From NCBI GenBank assembly GCA_016200145.1, contig JACQFH010000023.1, forward strand, positions 1-33,953: DNA of 33,953 nucleotides. Reading direction: 5' to 3'. Positions 1 to 9,004 of this stretch are shown piece by piece (position 1 is the stretch's first letter; each line of letters opens with the position of its first letter). The notes below the pieces were generated by a model. It made no database searches. It was not told where the DNA came from and worked only from the letters and a program-made list of their open reading frames with translations. The position numbers were made by a program, and so were the translations under genes. This DNA is from Planctomycetia bacterium (GTDB lineage: Bacteria > Planctomycetota > Planctomycetia > Planctomycetales > Planctomycetaceae).

Positions 1-359
1 ATTCTGTTGACGGCGGGCCGTGTGCAGTCCGCAGCCTGAGGCAGCGGAACCGGCCGCATGCGGAAACCTGTACTGCGAGGCTGGAGCTGATCTCCCCCGA
101 GTGATCGCAATTCTGATCTGACTGCACTGATGTTCATGGTGCACACTCGCTGTTTCCGGCTGATGGTGGCTGTCTGCGGGGGGCTCTGACTGGCCCCTGA
201 ACAGGAATCCGGGAAGAGGGGCCGTAGCGGACACATATTCCGGTCGGGGGGCGAATTATTTCCGGAATCGTGCCGCGCGGGGCACCGCACACCATGTCGG
301 CCCACATGGCGGGTGCGCCCGCGTCGGCACGGGAATACTCGTTTCAACGTCGGCGGATA
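1..359. other. Intergenic stretch without a recognisable gene
   Basis: No convincing coding region on either strand. A plus-strand open frame that starts at 270 runs antisense through the DUF1573 gene and has no ribosome binding site or family signal. A perfect 10-bp palindrome (CCGCATGCGG) lies around 54-63, and a weak GTGCC/GGCAC hairpin around 270-285. The stretch is downstream of the minus-strand DUF1573 gene, so it could hold that transcript's end, but no hairpin followed by a T tract was found. Confidence 0.5.
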
Positions 360-1598
360 CTAACGAGCGCTCAGAATCGACGATTCAATCACCTGACAGC
401 GGACCGGAATCCGCACCTTTTTCGCAGTCGGATGAGTCGTTTCGAGCTCGATGACCCCATTGATGACTCCCGCAGCCTTCTGGGCGGGAAGCGTGACTTC
501 CACGATGACAAACTGCTGACCGTGACTGATTCCCCCCTGCCTGTGCAATTCGACTTTGAGCGATTCCGGCTCGACGCGTGCCACCTTGACGGTCACGGGG
601 ACTTTGGTGTGGATCTTGGCGTACGCCCCCTGGGTCGCCGGCTGCCCCTGCTGCACCAGACCGAAGTCGATCGCCTCCGAGGGCATCAGTTGCACGTCCC
701 CCGTCACGCGCCCCGTGACGGGAACCGTCAACACGGGCTGATCGTCGAGGCTGGTGATGATGGTCAATTCCCCCTGCAGAAGCCCAATCGGCTGGCCGGC
801 GGCGACCTCGACCACGACATTGAAGCCGGCCTTGTCTCCCGAGGCCTTGAGCGATTCGGGACTGACGGCTTCGACCCGCGCCTTGATCGAGGGATTTGAG
901 CTGACAACCTGTTTGATCTGCAAATCGGGCTCGATTCTGCTGGTCACGCGGATCGAAGCCACTGTGTTCTTTTCGGCCGGAAGGTCGCCAAGATCGAGGA
1001 ACTGGGTCGAAAGCTCAATCCTCGGGACGACGTCCCCTGCGACCTGAAGTTCGACAAGCGGGTGTTCCGGGTCGGATGTCGTCAGCTTCACCGCATGCTC
1101 GACCGGGCCGGCGGCATGGCGCGAATCGACCGCCACCTCGACCTTCGCCGTCCGGCCGGCGGCGAGCACAAAGCTGTCGGCACCGGCGACTGGTGAATTC
1201 TGGTCTTTTCTCGCGGAAAACGCGACATCGGGAACCGGAGCCAGTGGGGCCGCTGCCGAGACGGCCGGCGTATTAAGCAGTTCTTTGCCGTTGATCCGAA
1301 CGCTGGTGCAGCCGCACGATTTTTCGGCCAATTGCACGGTCACGTTGCCGCGGCCCGAATTGCGAATCGAAAAGGTGGTCTTTGCCAAATCTCCCTGGAC
1401 GACCGACCCGAAAGATTGCCGGGCTTCGGTCAGCAATTCTAGGCGGCCCGTTCCCTGTTGTTTCTTATGCGGTTGCAGGTCCTGGGCGAAGGCGGCATTC
1501 GAATACAGGACCGGTATCGTCACGGCGACCATGGCGGCCACGAGGCAGGCTGTGCGGGCCGGTGCGTTGCCGAACAAACGAAGGCGATTCTGGGACAT
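360..1598 (-). CDS. Secreted DUF1573 domain protein
   Basis: A 412-aa exported protein. Residues 1-38 form a signal peptide (basic start, hydrophobic stretch around 18-36 ending in AFA). Residues about 56-102 match the DUF1573 pattern: FGSVVQGD, a strand-rich stretch, then SCGCTSV with the family's Cys-Gly-Cys-Thr. Two further Ig-like beta modules follow (about 190-290, with LDLGDLPAEK, and 300-400, with IDFGLVQQGQ), so the protein is probably an array of three related beta domains. DUF1573 proteins are common in Planctomycetes and Bacteroidetes and are presumed cell-surface or periplasmic; the molecular role is unknown. The ATG is preceded by AGGAGA at 8 nt. It lies 111 nt after the 223-aa secreted gene on the same strand and may be the third gene of that operon. 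Confidence 0.88.
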   Translation of the reverse strand: MSQNRLRLFGNAPARTACLVAAMVAVTIPVLYSNAAFAQDLQPHKKQQGTGRLELLTEARQSFGSVVQGDLAKTTFSIRNSGRGNVTVQLAEKSCGCTSVRINGKELLNTPAVSAAAPLAPVPDVAFSARKDQNSPVAGADSFVLAAGRTAKVEVAVDSRHAAGPVEHAVKLTTSDPEHPLVELQVAGDVVPRIELSTQFLDLGDLPAEKNTVASIRVTSRIEPDLQIKQVVSSNPSIKARVEAVSPESLKASGDKAGFNVVVEVAAGQPIGLLQGELTIITSLDDQPVLTVPVTGRVTGDVQLMPSEAIDFGLVQQGQPATQGAYAKIHTKVPVTVKVARVEPESLKVELHRQGGISHGQQFVIVEVTLPAQKAAGVINGVIELETTHPTAKKVRIPVRCQVIESSILSAR

Positions 1599-1709
1599 GA
1601 GCCGTTTCTCCTGGATCGGCGGGGATCGTGTTTCTATGAGTTGAATGCGGCGGAACGCCGCATTGCGGACACGGATTCCGGCCGGATTGTGCCGAATTGC
1701 CGAATTCGG

Positions 1710-2381
1710 CTAATTTGAGCTGTCGATGCAGCGCCAGCCGGTAGAATTCCCGTTGGACGGTTTGACGACTCCCCCCACGACGGTCAGCCCCTTCGGATCG
1801 TTCGACATCCAGTAATAGGTGGTGCTCGTAAACGTGGCGGCCTTCCCCAAGTTGCGATAGTCCTGGACCCGATCGCTGGCCGTGTCGCGGCAGGGGTATT
1901 TCTCTTCCGCAACCCAGTTCCCGTCTTCCAGATAGAACACGGAAAAGTACGTGCGCGTGATCCTGTGCACTTCGGGATTCTGGGAAACAGCCTCGCGGCG
2001 AACGCGGTCTTTCGTCTGGCATCGCGGGTTCTCGGGGGGGGGCCGAACGACGCGGTATCCGTCATTCGAGATGATGCCGACCGAATAGGTTTCGCGGTCA
2101 TTCGAAAGTTCGGCCGCCTTGCGTCTCATTGAGGTCAGGTCGTGCTGGTCTGCACCAGACGCGGCCACCTGCGCCAGCTTCCAGCCGGGGCTGGAACATC
2201 GCGACGAAAAGAGGCCGAATTTGTCGGCCCGGGCTGCCGCCGGGTTCGCGACGACGGCGAGCAGGGCGACGACCACCGCGAATGCTGTTCGAACCAGAAA
2301 TGCGGAACCGGGCCGCAGGCCCCGCCTGGAAATTGCCGGCGAAGCGAGACTGCCCGTTTCGGTTCGTTCAGCCCAATTCAT
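1710..2381 (-). CDS. Secreted hypothetical protein, 223 aa
   Basis: Not recognised. The N-terminus is basic and followed by a strong hydrophobic stretch at about residues 28-46 ending in AAARA, so export with cleavage near residue 52 is likely. The mature part is about 170 residues, polar, with Cys residues in SSRC, PRCQ, YPCR and WRCI that could form two disulfides. A Tyr/Trp-rich stretch near 160-195 includes YYWMSND. Its start overlaps the stop of the upstream 83-aa gene by 4 nt (ATGA) and has GAAGGAAGG 6-8 nt upstream, so translational coupling is likely. The DUF1573 gene follows after 111 nt. A planctomycete exosortase-associated protein was considered, but no matching motif was found. 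Confidence 0.75.
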   Translation of the reverse strand: MNWAERTETGSLASPAISRRGLRPGSAFLVRTAFAVVVALLAVVANPAAARADKFGLFSSRCSSPGWKLAQVAASGADQHDLTSMRRKAAELSNDRETYSVGIISNDGYRVVRPPPENPRCQTKDRVRREAVSQNPEVHRITRTYFSVFYLEDGNWVAEEKYPCRDTASDRVQDYRNLGKAATFTSTTYYWMSNDPKGLTVVGGVVKPSNGNSTGWRCIDSSN

Positions 2382-2629
2382 GGCTGGCCTTCCTTCGAGA
2401 CAGGACCGCCCGAAGCCTGCCTGTTACCGGGGCTGACGGTCGGAAACTCCTCCTGCGGAACGGCGCAGTCCGTGTCTTCGATTGCGGTCCGGGGCCGCAA
2501 ATCGAAACTTTCGGGCTCGAATTGCCGCCCCGGGCCCAGGTGCCCCGGATTCCGGGACGCCCAACCTTCCGGCATGGTGAAAATCGCGAATGCGATCTGG
2601 GCTGCAGCGATCGTCAGATGATTGAGCAT
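2378..2629 (-). CDS. Small hypothetical protein, 83 aa, first gene of a minus-strand operon
   Basis: Short but well supported: AGGAGG stands 8 nt upstream of the ATG and the stop overlaps the next start by 4 nt (ATGA). Residues 1-20 are helical and moderately hydrophobic (TIAAAQIAFAIFTM). The rest is Pro/Gly/Gln-rich and probably disordered, with a single Cys near residue 55. No family is recognised. Coupling to the secreted 223-aa gene suggests the two products act together, but the sequence does not say how. It is divergent from the sigma factor gene, with 136 nt between the starts. Confidence 0.65.
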   Translation of the reverse strand: MLNHLTIAAAQIAFAIFTMPEGWASRNPGHLGPGRQFEPESFDLRPRTAIEDTDCAVPQEEFPTVSPGNRQASGGPVSKEGQP

Positions 2630-2765
2630 GATTTCGCCTCCTGCCGGTCATCTATGAATGAGAAACCCGGTTCGATTTCGGACAGCGGCGAGCCCCGATT
2701 TTCAGGAATGTTGCCTCCTGACCGGAACTTGTCGATAATCAGGCACACGAACTCCAGGAACGCGC

Positions 2766-3359
2766 ATGGCCGAAACGACTCTGTTCAAGAACCTGTTGTC
2801 CCGCCTGCAGGCCGGGGACCATGACGCGGGTGCGGCCGTGTACCAGCAGTTCGCGGCGCGGCTGATGGCGCTGGCGCGCCGGAAGCTCGATCCCCGCGTC
2901 CGCGAGAAGCTCGACCCGGAAGACGTGGTGCAGTCGGTGTTCATGAGCTTTTTTCACCGGCATGCCGACGGCGAGTACGAGATTCCGAACGTCGAAAGCC
3001 TGTGGGGCCTGCTGTCGCTGATCACGATCCGCAAGTGCGGGCACAAGATCGAGCACTTTTACGCCGCCTGCCGCGACGTGGCCCGCGAATCAAAACCCCG
3101 GGCGCTCGACGGCGACGCCACCCGGTTCTGGGAAGCCGTGGCCCAGGGGCCCACTCCCTCTCAGGCGCTGCTGTTGACCGAGACGCTGGAAGAGGTAATG
3201 CGGCCGCTGGACGCGCGGCAGCGGCAAATCCTGACCCTGTCGCTGCAAGGCTACGAGCACTCCGAAATTGCCACGCAACTGCAGTGCAGCGAGCGGACCG
3301 TGCGGCGCATCCTCGAACGGGTGCGGACCCAGCTTGAACAGATGCGCGGGGAAGAGTAA
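2766..3359 (+). CDS. ECF-type RNA polymerase sigma factor
   Basis: A 197-aa sigma-70 family protein of the ECF class. The sigma2 region spans about 25-90: AVYQQFAARLMALARRKL, then DPEDVVQSVFMSFF, the helix that binds core polymerase. The sigma4 region is about 140-195, with the helix-turn-helix LQGYEHSEIATQLQCSERTVRRIL that reads the -35 element. Length and the DPEDVVQSVF signature fit the ECF factors that are greatly expanded in Planctomycetes. AGGAA lies 8 nt before the ATG. No anti-sigma factor is adjacent. The gene ends 14 nt from the stop of the convergent kinase gene, and in this phylum kinases and such sigma factors are often neighbours, so a signalling link is possible but not shown. 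Confidence 0.93.
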   Translation: MAETTLFKNLLSRLQAGDHDAGAAVYQQFAARLMALARRKLDPRVREKLDPEDVVQSVFMSFFHRHADGEYEIPNVESLWGLLSLITIRKCGHKIEHFYAACRDVARESKPRALDGDATRFWEAVAQGPTPSQALLLTETLEEVMRPLDARQRQILTLSLQGYEHSEIATQLQCSERTVRRILERVRTQLEQMRGEE

Positions 3360-3373
3360 CGGCCCACCCCGGC

Positions 3374-6300
3374 TCACCGGGACTTCACCGCTTCGCACAG
3401 GTGCGAGTGCACCCAGACGGGATCGAACCGAAACCGCCTGCGGCTTCCGCCCGACAGATCGAGCAGTGAAAATCCCGATCGTTCGAGCACCCTGTGGATG
3501 TAGGCGGTCAGCTTTTTCCCCTGAAATTCGACGGTAACGGTTTCCGATGGTTCGACGAAAAAGTACCCCTCGGCGTCGACGGCGTCGGCCTCTTTGAGGG
3601 CCACGGCTTCCAGCAGCATCCGGTACAGGGCCGTGAGCGCAATGCTGTTCGGCGACTGTTTTTCGCCGCTGGGACGATTGTGCGTAATGGTTCCGCGGAT
3701 CAGCCGCAATCCGAATAACCGCTCACGGAGCGCCGCCTCGTCGTATTTTCGTTCCGGGGCGTCGGGGGCGGCAAACATTCCCATCAATTGATTCAGGGAG
3801 TCGAGATTGTTGAGGCAAGCGACGACGGTTCGATGCTCGCGCGCCCACTGCCTGATAACGCCCCGCCGCCCGGCGTCGATCGTCGGATGCTGGCCCGCGT
3901 CGCCGGAATACGTCACGTCGGCGAACTCGCCTTCGCGGCGATAACCGGCCTTGTCCCAGCGTTCGTATTCGTCGATCGACATTTCGCGTCCGCCGGTGGT
4001 CCGCAGACGAAGCTGGAACCCGTCGTATTCGCGCGCCGCGACAAGCAGGTCGCCCGTCGTTGTCAGCCGCGACGGCCGCAGCGCCACGAGCTCGATCTGC
4101 CCGGCCGGCGGTTTCCTGTCGCTTTTGTGCGACTCCATTCGCAGGAACTCCCAGAACGATTCGGGACGGCCGACCAGCACCACATGGATCGGCCGGGTAT
4201 CGCCGCGCATGACGAAGCCCTGCACCTGCTCGAGAATTCTGACTGCATCGTCCGTGTGAATTTCGTCCAGCGAATCCAGGAACACCAGTGTCCTGCCAGA
4301 ATCGGCCAGTTTCGCCAGGAGCGAGTCGATCTTGATCGGTTGACCCTGGCTGAGCGCCAAGAGCTCGCTCAAGACCACCGTCCCTCCGTCTGAGGCTTCA
4401 GCCACGAGGTCGGGGCGCAAAATCGTCGTTTCGCGCCAGTCGTTCTCGTACAGCTCGCGCAAGTCGACGACGGCCGTCGCCTCTGGCAGCGTTTCGGCCA
4501 GACGGTTCACCAGATACGTCTTACCCGAGCCGCTCGGACCTGTCACCATAGTCAGCAGCGACTGGCTGCCGTTCGATCCCGATTCGGGCTGCCTTGCCGC
4601 AGCCGCAACATTCGTCTGCAGGCGCTGCATCAGTGCGACGTTCTCTTCGAAATAATACTCTTTCAACACGTCGTGCGTTCGAGGGCCCTCCACGAGTGGA
4701 ACGGGCAGCAGCCGGCTTTCAACATCACGGAGCTTTTCGTATGGCACATGCCTGGGTTGCGAGAAAAACCAGACGGCCAGCACGGCGGCCGCGGCCAGGG
4801 CCATTCCCCCGATCAGGCGCGCCGGCCGCAAGACGCGTTTCGGCGCAAATTCTTCGGGGACTGCATTGAATTCGACGGCTGTCGCGGTCCGACCGCGGCC
4901 GACGGCCGGCGGCGGCTGCGCGGCATGAGGCTCTTCCGGCCGCTGAGGGGCAGTCGCTTCCGACGGCATGTCGGGCTCTGAGATCGCCTCCAGTCCGACC
5001 GTTTGCGCCAGCGAGGACGTCCCCTGCCAAGATGTGTAGCCCGGCAGTGCGGACGCTCCGGGAAATGCGGCCAGAAGTTCGGTCATGGTCTGAAACCTGC
5101 GGTCCGGCTGCTTGTCGACCATTCGCTGGAAGATCGCATCGAGCCAGTCTGGCACGTCGGGACGCGCGTCGGTCAGTCGCGGAATCTCGGATTCGAGATG
5201 GGCCACGAGCTTCTTCATCCGCGTGTCGGCTTCGAAAACGGGGTGGCCGACGAGCAGGTAGTACAGTGTGCAGCCCAGACTGTAGACGTCGGCCCGCCGA
5301 TCGGCCTGCTTGGCGTCAAGGGCCTGTTCGGGAGATACGAAATCCACAGTGCCCAGAATATTGGATGGGTTGGTGAGATCGCCCTGAGCGGCGCTGCTGG
5401 CTTCGGTCAGCGATTCTTCGATGCGGGCCAGCCCCATGTCGAGAATCTTGACGGCCCCGCTGTCTTCCAGCAGCAGGTTAGCGGGCTTGATATCGCGGTG
5501 AATGACCCCCTGCCCGTGCGCGTACTCCAGCCCGCGGGCGGCCTGAACGATACACTCGACGGCCATCTCGACCGAAAACGGCCCATGCCGCCGGACCAGC
5601 GTCGCCAGGTCGTTGCCGACGACGTACTGCATCACCAGCACGTGCATGTCGTCGAACTGATCGGCGTCGTACGCCGTAACGATGTTCGGATGATTGAGCC
5701 GTGCCGCCGCGTGCACCTCTCTCAAGAAACGATGGACGGCCTCGGGAGATCGCAGGGCCCTCGGCGAGATCGTCTTGAGCGCGACCAGGCGGTTCATTCT
5801 GCGGTGCTGGGCTTTGAAGACCGCCCCCATGCCCCCCTGGCCGATCCGTTCGAGAATGATGTAATTCCCCAGCACCCTGCCGGGCTGGATCGACGACCAG
5901 TAGGCCTCCTCTTCCGCACTCGGCGCAACGGGCGCCTCGGTGAATTCGGTGCGCTCTTCCGTGTGGGTGGCAAGGCCGGCGGGATTCAGTTCACCTGGTT
6001 CGGTCTGATCTGCTTCGCTGAAAGGGCCGTTGCCACCGGTCGCCGGCCTGGCGGAGATTCCGGACGGTTTGTTCTCATCGTCTTCGGGGGGCTCCCGGAG
6101 GCTTTGCTGCGCCAGGGCCGCGAGATCATCAGCACCGACGTCGTGCCCCAGGATGCGTTTGAGCAGGCCGGCCAGCGCCGCCGCCAGCGACGGCCCCTGC
6201 TCGGTCCTGCCGTCTGCGGGATTCACGTATTCGGGCTGCTGGCCGTCGCGGCTGCGGCCCAGGAACAGTACCGCTTCGGAGTCCCCTCCCTCCCGAAAGA

Positions 6301-7102
6301 CGACCAGGGGATCCAGGGGCAGCGGCGCGGGCCGCCCTGGCCAGAGCACCGCCACGCAAGGGGGATGGATCTGCGTCGCGCCGTCGCGCAATTGCAGCGG
6401 CGCCACGCGCTCGGAGCGCTTTCCCACCAGCGTTCGCAACGAGACCAGATCGCGGCCTGCGGCGCCCGCCTGCAGCGCGTCAATACAAACGAGCCGCGTA
6501 CCGGGTGGACCCAGCAGAGAGTTTCCTTCCGTGCGAATCAATTCGACCGCCGCCGGGAGTAACAGCGGCGCCATCTCATTCGTATAGAAGAAGTTCAGTC
6601 GCCCGCCGGACGGCCCAAAGACTTCGTTGCCATAGCGGGCAACCGCTGCGAACAGCTCCAGAAGCGAACAACTCGCCGGTGCGATGGCTGAGTCCCGCGC
6701 CCCTTTGCGAATCCTTCGGTAGAGCGCCAGGATGGCGGGTCGGTCCGGGCGCTGCGCCTGGAGCCGTCCGTGCACGTGTGCCAGCGGATGGGCCGAAGTT
6801 TCGCGGCGTTCCGCAAAGCGCCGTGCCAGGTCGTTCAGCATTCTCACCCATTGGCCGAGCGCGGGAAGCGCGAGGTTCTGCAGCAACCGGTCGATCTTCG
6901 GCGACCGCGCCGATCCGCCTTCGACTTCCTCGAGATACATCGCGATGGCGGTCGCCGCCGCCAGCTTGATCTGCGCCTCGAACAGGTAGAACGCGCTGTC
7001 GTGCCGGCCGCGCGCGTCGCGGGCGGTGGAAGCCTGGCCGTAGAGCTGCGCAATCGGCAACGGAAGTTGGAGCGCGAAATCGCGATCGAGTTCCAGGCCC
7101 AT
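3374..7102 (-). CDS. Membrane Ser/Thr protein kinase fused to a NACHT-like P-loop NTPase
   Basis: A 1242-aa multidomain protein, numbered from the ATG at 7102. Residues 1-325 are an alpha/beta module (opening GLELDRDFALQLPLPIAQLY) that I believe also occurs at the N-terminus of other large planctomycete kinases; its function is unknown. A kinase domain spans about 414-676: IGQGGMGAVFK glycine loop, catalytic Lys443, HRD at 535-537, DMG at 555-557 instead of DFG, and GTVDFVSPEQ activation segment. A Pro-rich linker leads to one membrane segment at about 763-780. The C-terminal part has a Walker A (GPSGSGKT, 855-862), a Walker B LVFLDSLDEI (939-948) and a VLVGRP sensor-like strand, which resemble NACHT/STAND ATPases, and ends in a probable winged-helix region. 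An in-frame TTG at 7189 would add 29 residues; neither start has a clear Shine-Dalgarno site, and the ATG sits where the conserved module begins. Confidence 0.9.
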   Translation of the reverse strand: MGLELDRDFALQLPLPIAQLYGQASTARDARGRHDSAFYLFEAQIKLAAATAIAMYLEEVEGGSARSPKIDRLLQNLALPALGQWVRMLNDLARRFAERRETSAHPLAHVHGRLQAQRPDRPAILALYRRIRKGARDSAIAPASCSLLELFAAVARYGNEVFGPSGGRLNFFYTNEMAPLLLPAAVELIRTEGNSLLGPPGTRLVCIDALQAGAAGRDLVSLRTLVGKRSERVAPLQLRDGATQIHPPCVAVLWPGRPAPLPLDPLVVFREGGDSEAVLFLGRSRDGQQPEYVNPADGRTEQGPSLAAALAGLLKRILGHDVGADDLAALAQQSLREPPEDDENKPSGISARPATGGNGPFSEADQTEPGELNPAGLATHTEERTEFTEAPVAPSAEEEAYWSSIQPGRVLGNYIILERIGQGGMGAVFKAQHRRMNRLVALKTISPRALRSPEAVHRFLREVHAAARLNHPNIVTAYDADQFDDMHVLVMQYVVGNDLATLVRRHGPFSVEMAVECIVQAARGLEYAHGQGVIHRDIKPANLLLEDSGAVKILDMGLARIEESLTEASSAAQGDLTNPSNILGTVDFVSPEQALDAKQADRRADVYSLGCTLYYLLVGHPVFEADTRMKKLVAHLESEIPRLTDARPDVPDWLDAIFQRMVDKQPDRRFQTMTELLAAFPGASALPGYTSWQGTSSLAQTVGLEAISEPDMPSEATAPQRPEEPHAAQPPPAVGRGRTATAVEFNAVPEEFAPKRVLRPARLIGGMALAAAAVLAVWFFSQPRHVPYEKLRDVESRLLPVPLVEGPRTHDVLKEYYFEENVALMQRLQTNVAAAARQPESGSNGSQSLLTMVTGPSGSGKTYLVNRLAETLPEATAVVDLRELYENDWRETTILRPDLVAEASDGGTVVLSELLALSQGQPIKIDSLLAKLADSGRTLVFLDSLDEIHTDDAVRILEQVQGFVMRGDTRPIHVVLVGRPESFWEFLRMESHKSDRKPPAGQIELVALRPSRLTTTGDLLVAAREYDGFQLRLRTTGGREMSIDEYERWDKAGYRREGEFADVTYSGDAGQHPTIDAGRRGVIRQWAREHRTVVACLNNLDSLNQLMGMFAAPDAPERKYDEAALRERLFGLRLIRGTITHNRPSGEKQSPNSIALTALYRMLLEAVALKEADAVDAEGYFFVEPSETVTVEFQGKKLTAYIHRVLERSGFSLLDLSGGSRRRFRFDPVWVHSHLCEAVKSR

Positions 7103-7307
7103 GAACTTTCGTCCCGGCTCCGCCACGGTCTGAATCGGAAGAGCCACCCTGCAATCGGCGCGTTCGCTGCAATGATCACGCCGTTTCAACCGGAATTGAT
7201 TGTGTTCCCGATACTATTTCGCCGTGCCGTCGACATGCAACCCTCTGCCACTGTTCTGACGTGCTCAGAACGCGATTGCCTCAGGGTCCGGCAACTGTCA
7301 AAATCGA
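7103..7307. promoter_or_regulatory. Divergent promoter region between kinase and methyltransferase genes
   Basis: About 200 nt between two diverging genes, so promoters for both must lie here or inside the first codons. It is AT-richer than the flanking genes around 7190-7225. No clear -35/-10 pair or operator palindrome could be assigned. Confidence 0.4.
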
Positions 7308-8096
7308 ATGATCGGCGAATGTTGCCCTTTTCCGGTGCCCACCCATATGTTGCGTCGCATCGCGGGGTTCACCCTGCGGAAAATTCTGCCCGCGCGAATG
7401 AGACACGAAGTCGAGTTGCGCTGGCGGATGTTCGAGTTTCGCGGTCACCAGGCGTTTTGCCCCGTCTGCCGGTCGCATCTGCGCGGGTTTCTGCCGGCGA
7501 GCTGGTCGGCAACGGCGACCTGCCCGGTCTGCCGGACGTGGGACTGCCACCGGCTGGTCTGGTTGTTTCTCGAACGGTGTCTGAAGATCGAGCAGTCGCC
7601 CACGTCGATGCTGCACATCGCGCCCGAGCCGTTTCTGCGCCGACGCCTGTCGGCGACCGCGAGCGTCAGCTACGTGTCAGGCGATCTTCGCGCCGGGGCC
7701 GCCGACATCCGTTGCGACATCCACCAATTGCCGTTCCGGGACGGCCAATTTGACCTGATTTATGTATCGCACGTCATGAATGTGGTTCGCGATCCTCAGC
7801 AGGCTCTGCGGGAATTGTTCCGAGTTCTGAAACCGGGCGGCATTGCCATTCCGCAGGTCCCCGTGATGACCGACGGCAGTCCGACCATCGAAGCGCCGGA
7901 TTCCGACGATGCGCGGATGCAGTTATTTCAGGATAAGTACATCCGGCGCCTGTTCGGCGAGCGCGAATATCTTCGCGATCTCGAACAGGCCGGGTTTGCG
8001 GCAACTTATGACGACCGCCTGGCCGAGCTGCCGAAAACGGAATTCGCCCGCTACGGACTTTCGGGAACACGGCTGCTGGTCTGCTCGAAATCGTAG
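7308..8096 (+). CDS. Zinc-ribbon class I SAM-dependent methyltransferase
   Basis: A 262-aa protein with two parts. Residues 51-75 hold paired CPVC motifs (Cys51, 54, 72, 75) that would bind one zinc. Residues about 100-200 are a methyltransferase core of the type-11 kind: DIHQLPFRDGQFDLIYVSHVMNVV is the motif II/III region with the DAxxLPF-like element, followed by LRELFRVLKPGG. Motif I is unusual: where most members have a DxGxGxG loop this one reads MLHIAPEP, a variant I associate with methyltransferases of surface-polysaccharide loci. The substrate cannot be read from sequence. A second ATG at 7347 (MLRRIAGFTLRK) is an equally plausible start; neither has a good ribosome binding site. The stop is 14 nt from that of the convergent transporter gene. 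Confidence 0.85.
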   Translation: MIGECCPFPVPTHMLRRIAGFTLRKILPARMRHEVELRWRMFEFRGHQAFCPVCRSHLRGFLPASWSATATCPVCRTWDCHRLVWLFLERCLKIEQSPTSMLHIAPEPFLRRRLSATASVSYVSGDLRAGAADIRCDIHQLPFRDGQFDLIYVSHVMNVVRDPQQALRELFRVLKPGGIAIPQVPVMTDGSPTIEAPDSDDARMQLFQDKYIRRLFGEREYLRDLEQAGFAATYDDRLAELPKTEFARYGLSGTRLLVCSKS

Positions 8097-8110
8097 CTCG
8101 TTCTTCCGAC

Positions 8111-8992
8111 TCACCGCGACAGGATGATCAAGACGGCCCCGACGACCATCACGGCTGAGCCAACGAGGCGTCGGGCGATGTACGGTTCGCGGAAGACGCG
8201 CCAGCCGAGAAAGACAGTCAGCAGCGTGGAGGTCTGAAAGAGGGCCAGGGCCGCGGCGACGTGGAACCCGGTCAGGATCATGAGGGTGCAGAATTGCATC
8301 AGGCCCGTCGTCGTTGCCAGCGCGACGCAGGAAAGCCGGTTCGCCTGCAGGATTCGCAATTGCGACTTGACAGCGTTTTTCGAAAACACGAGGGCGGCGA
8401 CCAACGAGACGATGAAGCCGGCACACGACCAGACGGTGAATGCCGTCAACGGCGACGAGGCGGCCAGGGCCCGCTTGAGAAAGACAGCTTCGACGGCCGA
8501 CAGAACCAGCCCGCCGATCCGATACTGAACGCCCCGATCGCGGAAAAACCGGACGAACACGTTCTGGCTCGCGCTTTTGTCGCGATCGACGATCAGGTAG
8601 CTGCCGGCGACGATCAGGGTCAGCCCCGCCAGACTGCCGCAGGAGGGGATTTCATTGAGCAAAATGAATCCCGGCACGAGGCTGACGACCGACTTGTAGG
8701 CATTCACAGGTCCCAGAAACGACAGGTCTGAAATTGCGAGCGCCTGCACGATCAGGGCGTTGCCGGCGACGGCGAGAACAGTACTCACCGCCATGTTTGT
8801 CCAGAACGCGGAGCTCAGCGGAGGCGGGGACATCGCCAGGAGCGGCAGACAGAGGATCGCCAGCAGTCCGTGCGTGATCCCGATGACGAATAGCGGCGAA
8901 GCCTGCCGGTTCGTCAGGACCTTTTGAAAGACGTTCGACAGCGGATTGGCGACGATCCGCAAGGCGACGCAGAGCCAGAACAGGGGCTGCAT
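8111..8992 (-). CDS. EamA/DMT-superfamily membrane transporter
   Basis: A 293-aa, strongly hydrophobic protein with about ten membrane helices arranged as two EamA halves (about 5-135 and 155-290). The typical end of the first half is visible (ALIVQALAISDLSFLGPVNAYKS, then LNEIPSCGSLAGLTLIVAGSYLI), and the second half closes with LGWRVFREPYIARRLVGSAVMVVGAVLI, matching the family's ExxxxxxxxGxxLIxxG pattern. Members export or exchange small metabolites such as amino acids or sugars at the inner membrane; the substrate here is unknown. It starts 12 nt after the stop of the prolyl oligopeptidase gene on the same strand, so it is probably cotranscribed. No strong Shine-Dalgarno site precedes the ATG. 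Confidence 0.88.
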   Translation of the reverse strand: MQPLFWLCVALRIVANPLSNVFQKVLTNRQASPLFVIGITHGLLAILCLPLLAMSPPPLSSAFWTNMAVSTVLAVAGNALIVQALAISDLSFLGPVNAYKSVVSLVPGFILLNEIPSCGSLAGLTLIVAGSYLIVDRDKSASQNVFVRFFRDRGVQYRIGGLVLSAVEAVFLKRALAASSPLTAFTVWSCAGFIVSLVAALVFSKNAVKSQLRILQANRLSCVALATTTGLMQFCTLMILTGFHVAAALALFQTSTLLTVFLGWRVFREPYIARRLVGSAVMVVGAVLIILSR

Positions 8993-9004
8993 TCAAGGGA
9001 CAGC

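Noticed and set aside
5003-6562. 519-aa plus-strand open frame inside the kinase gene
   Set aside because: Antisense to the well-supported kinase; composition (Arg/Gly/Pro/His-rich, no family motif) is that of a GC-rich shadow frame.
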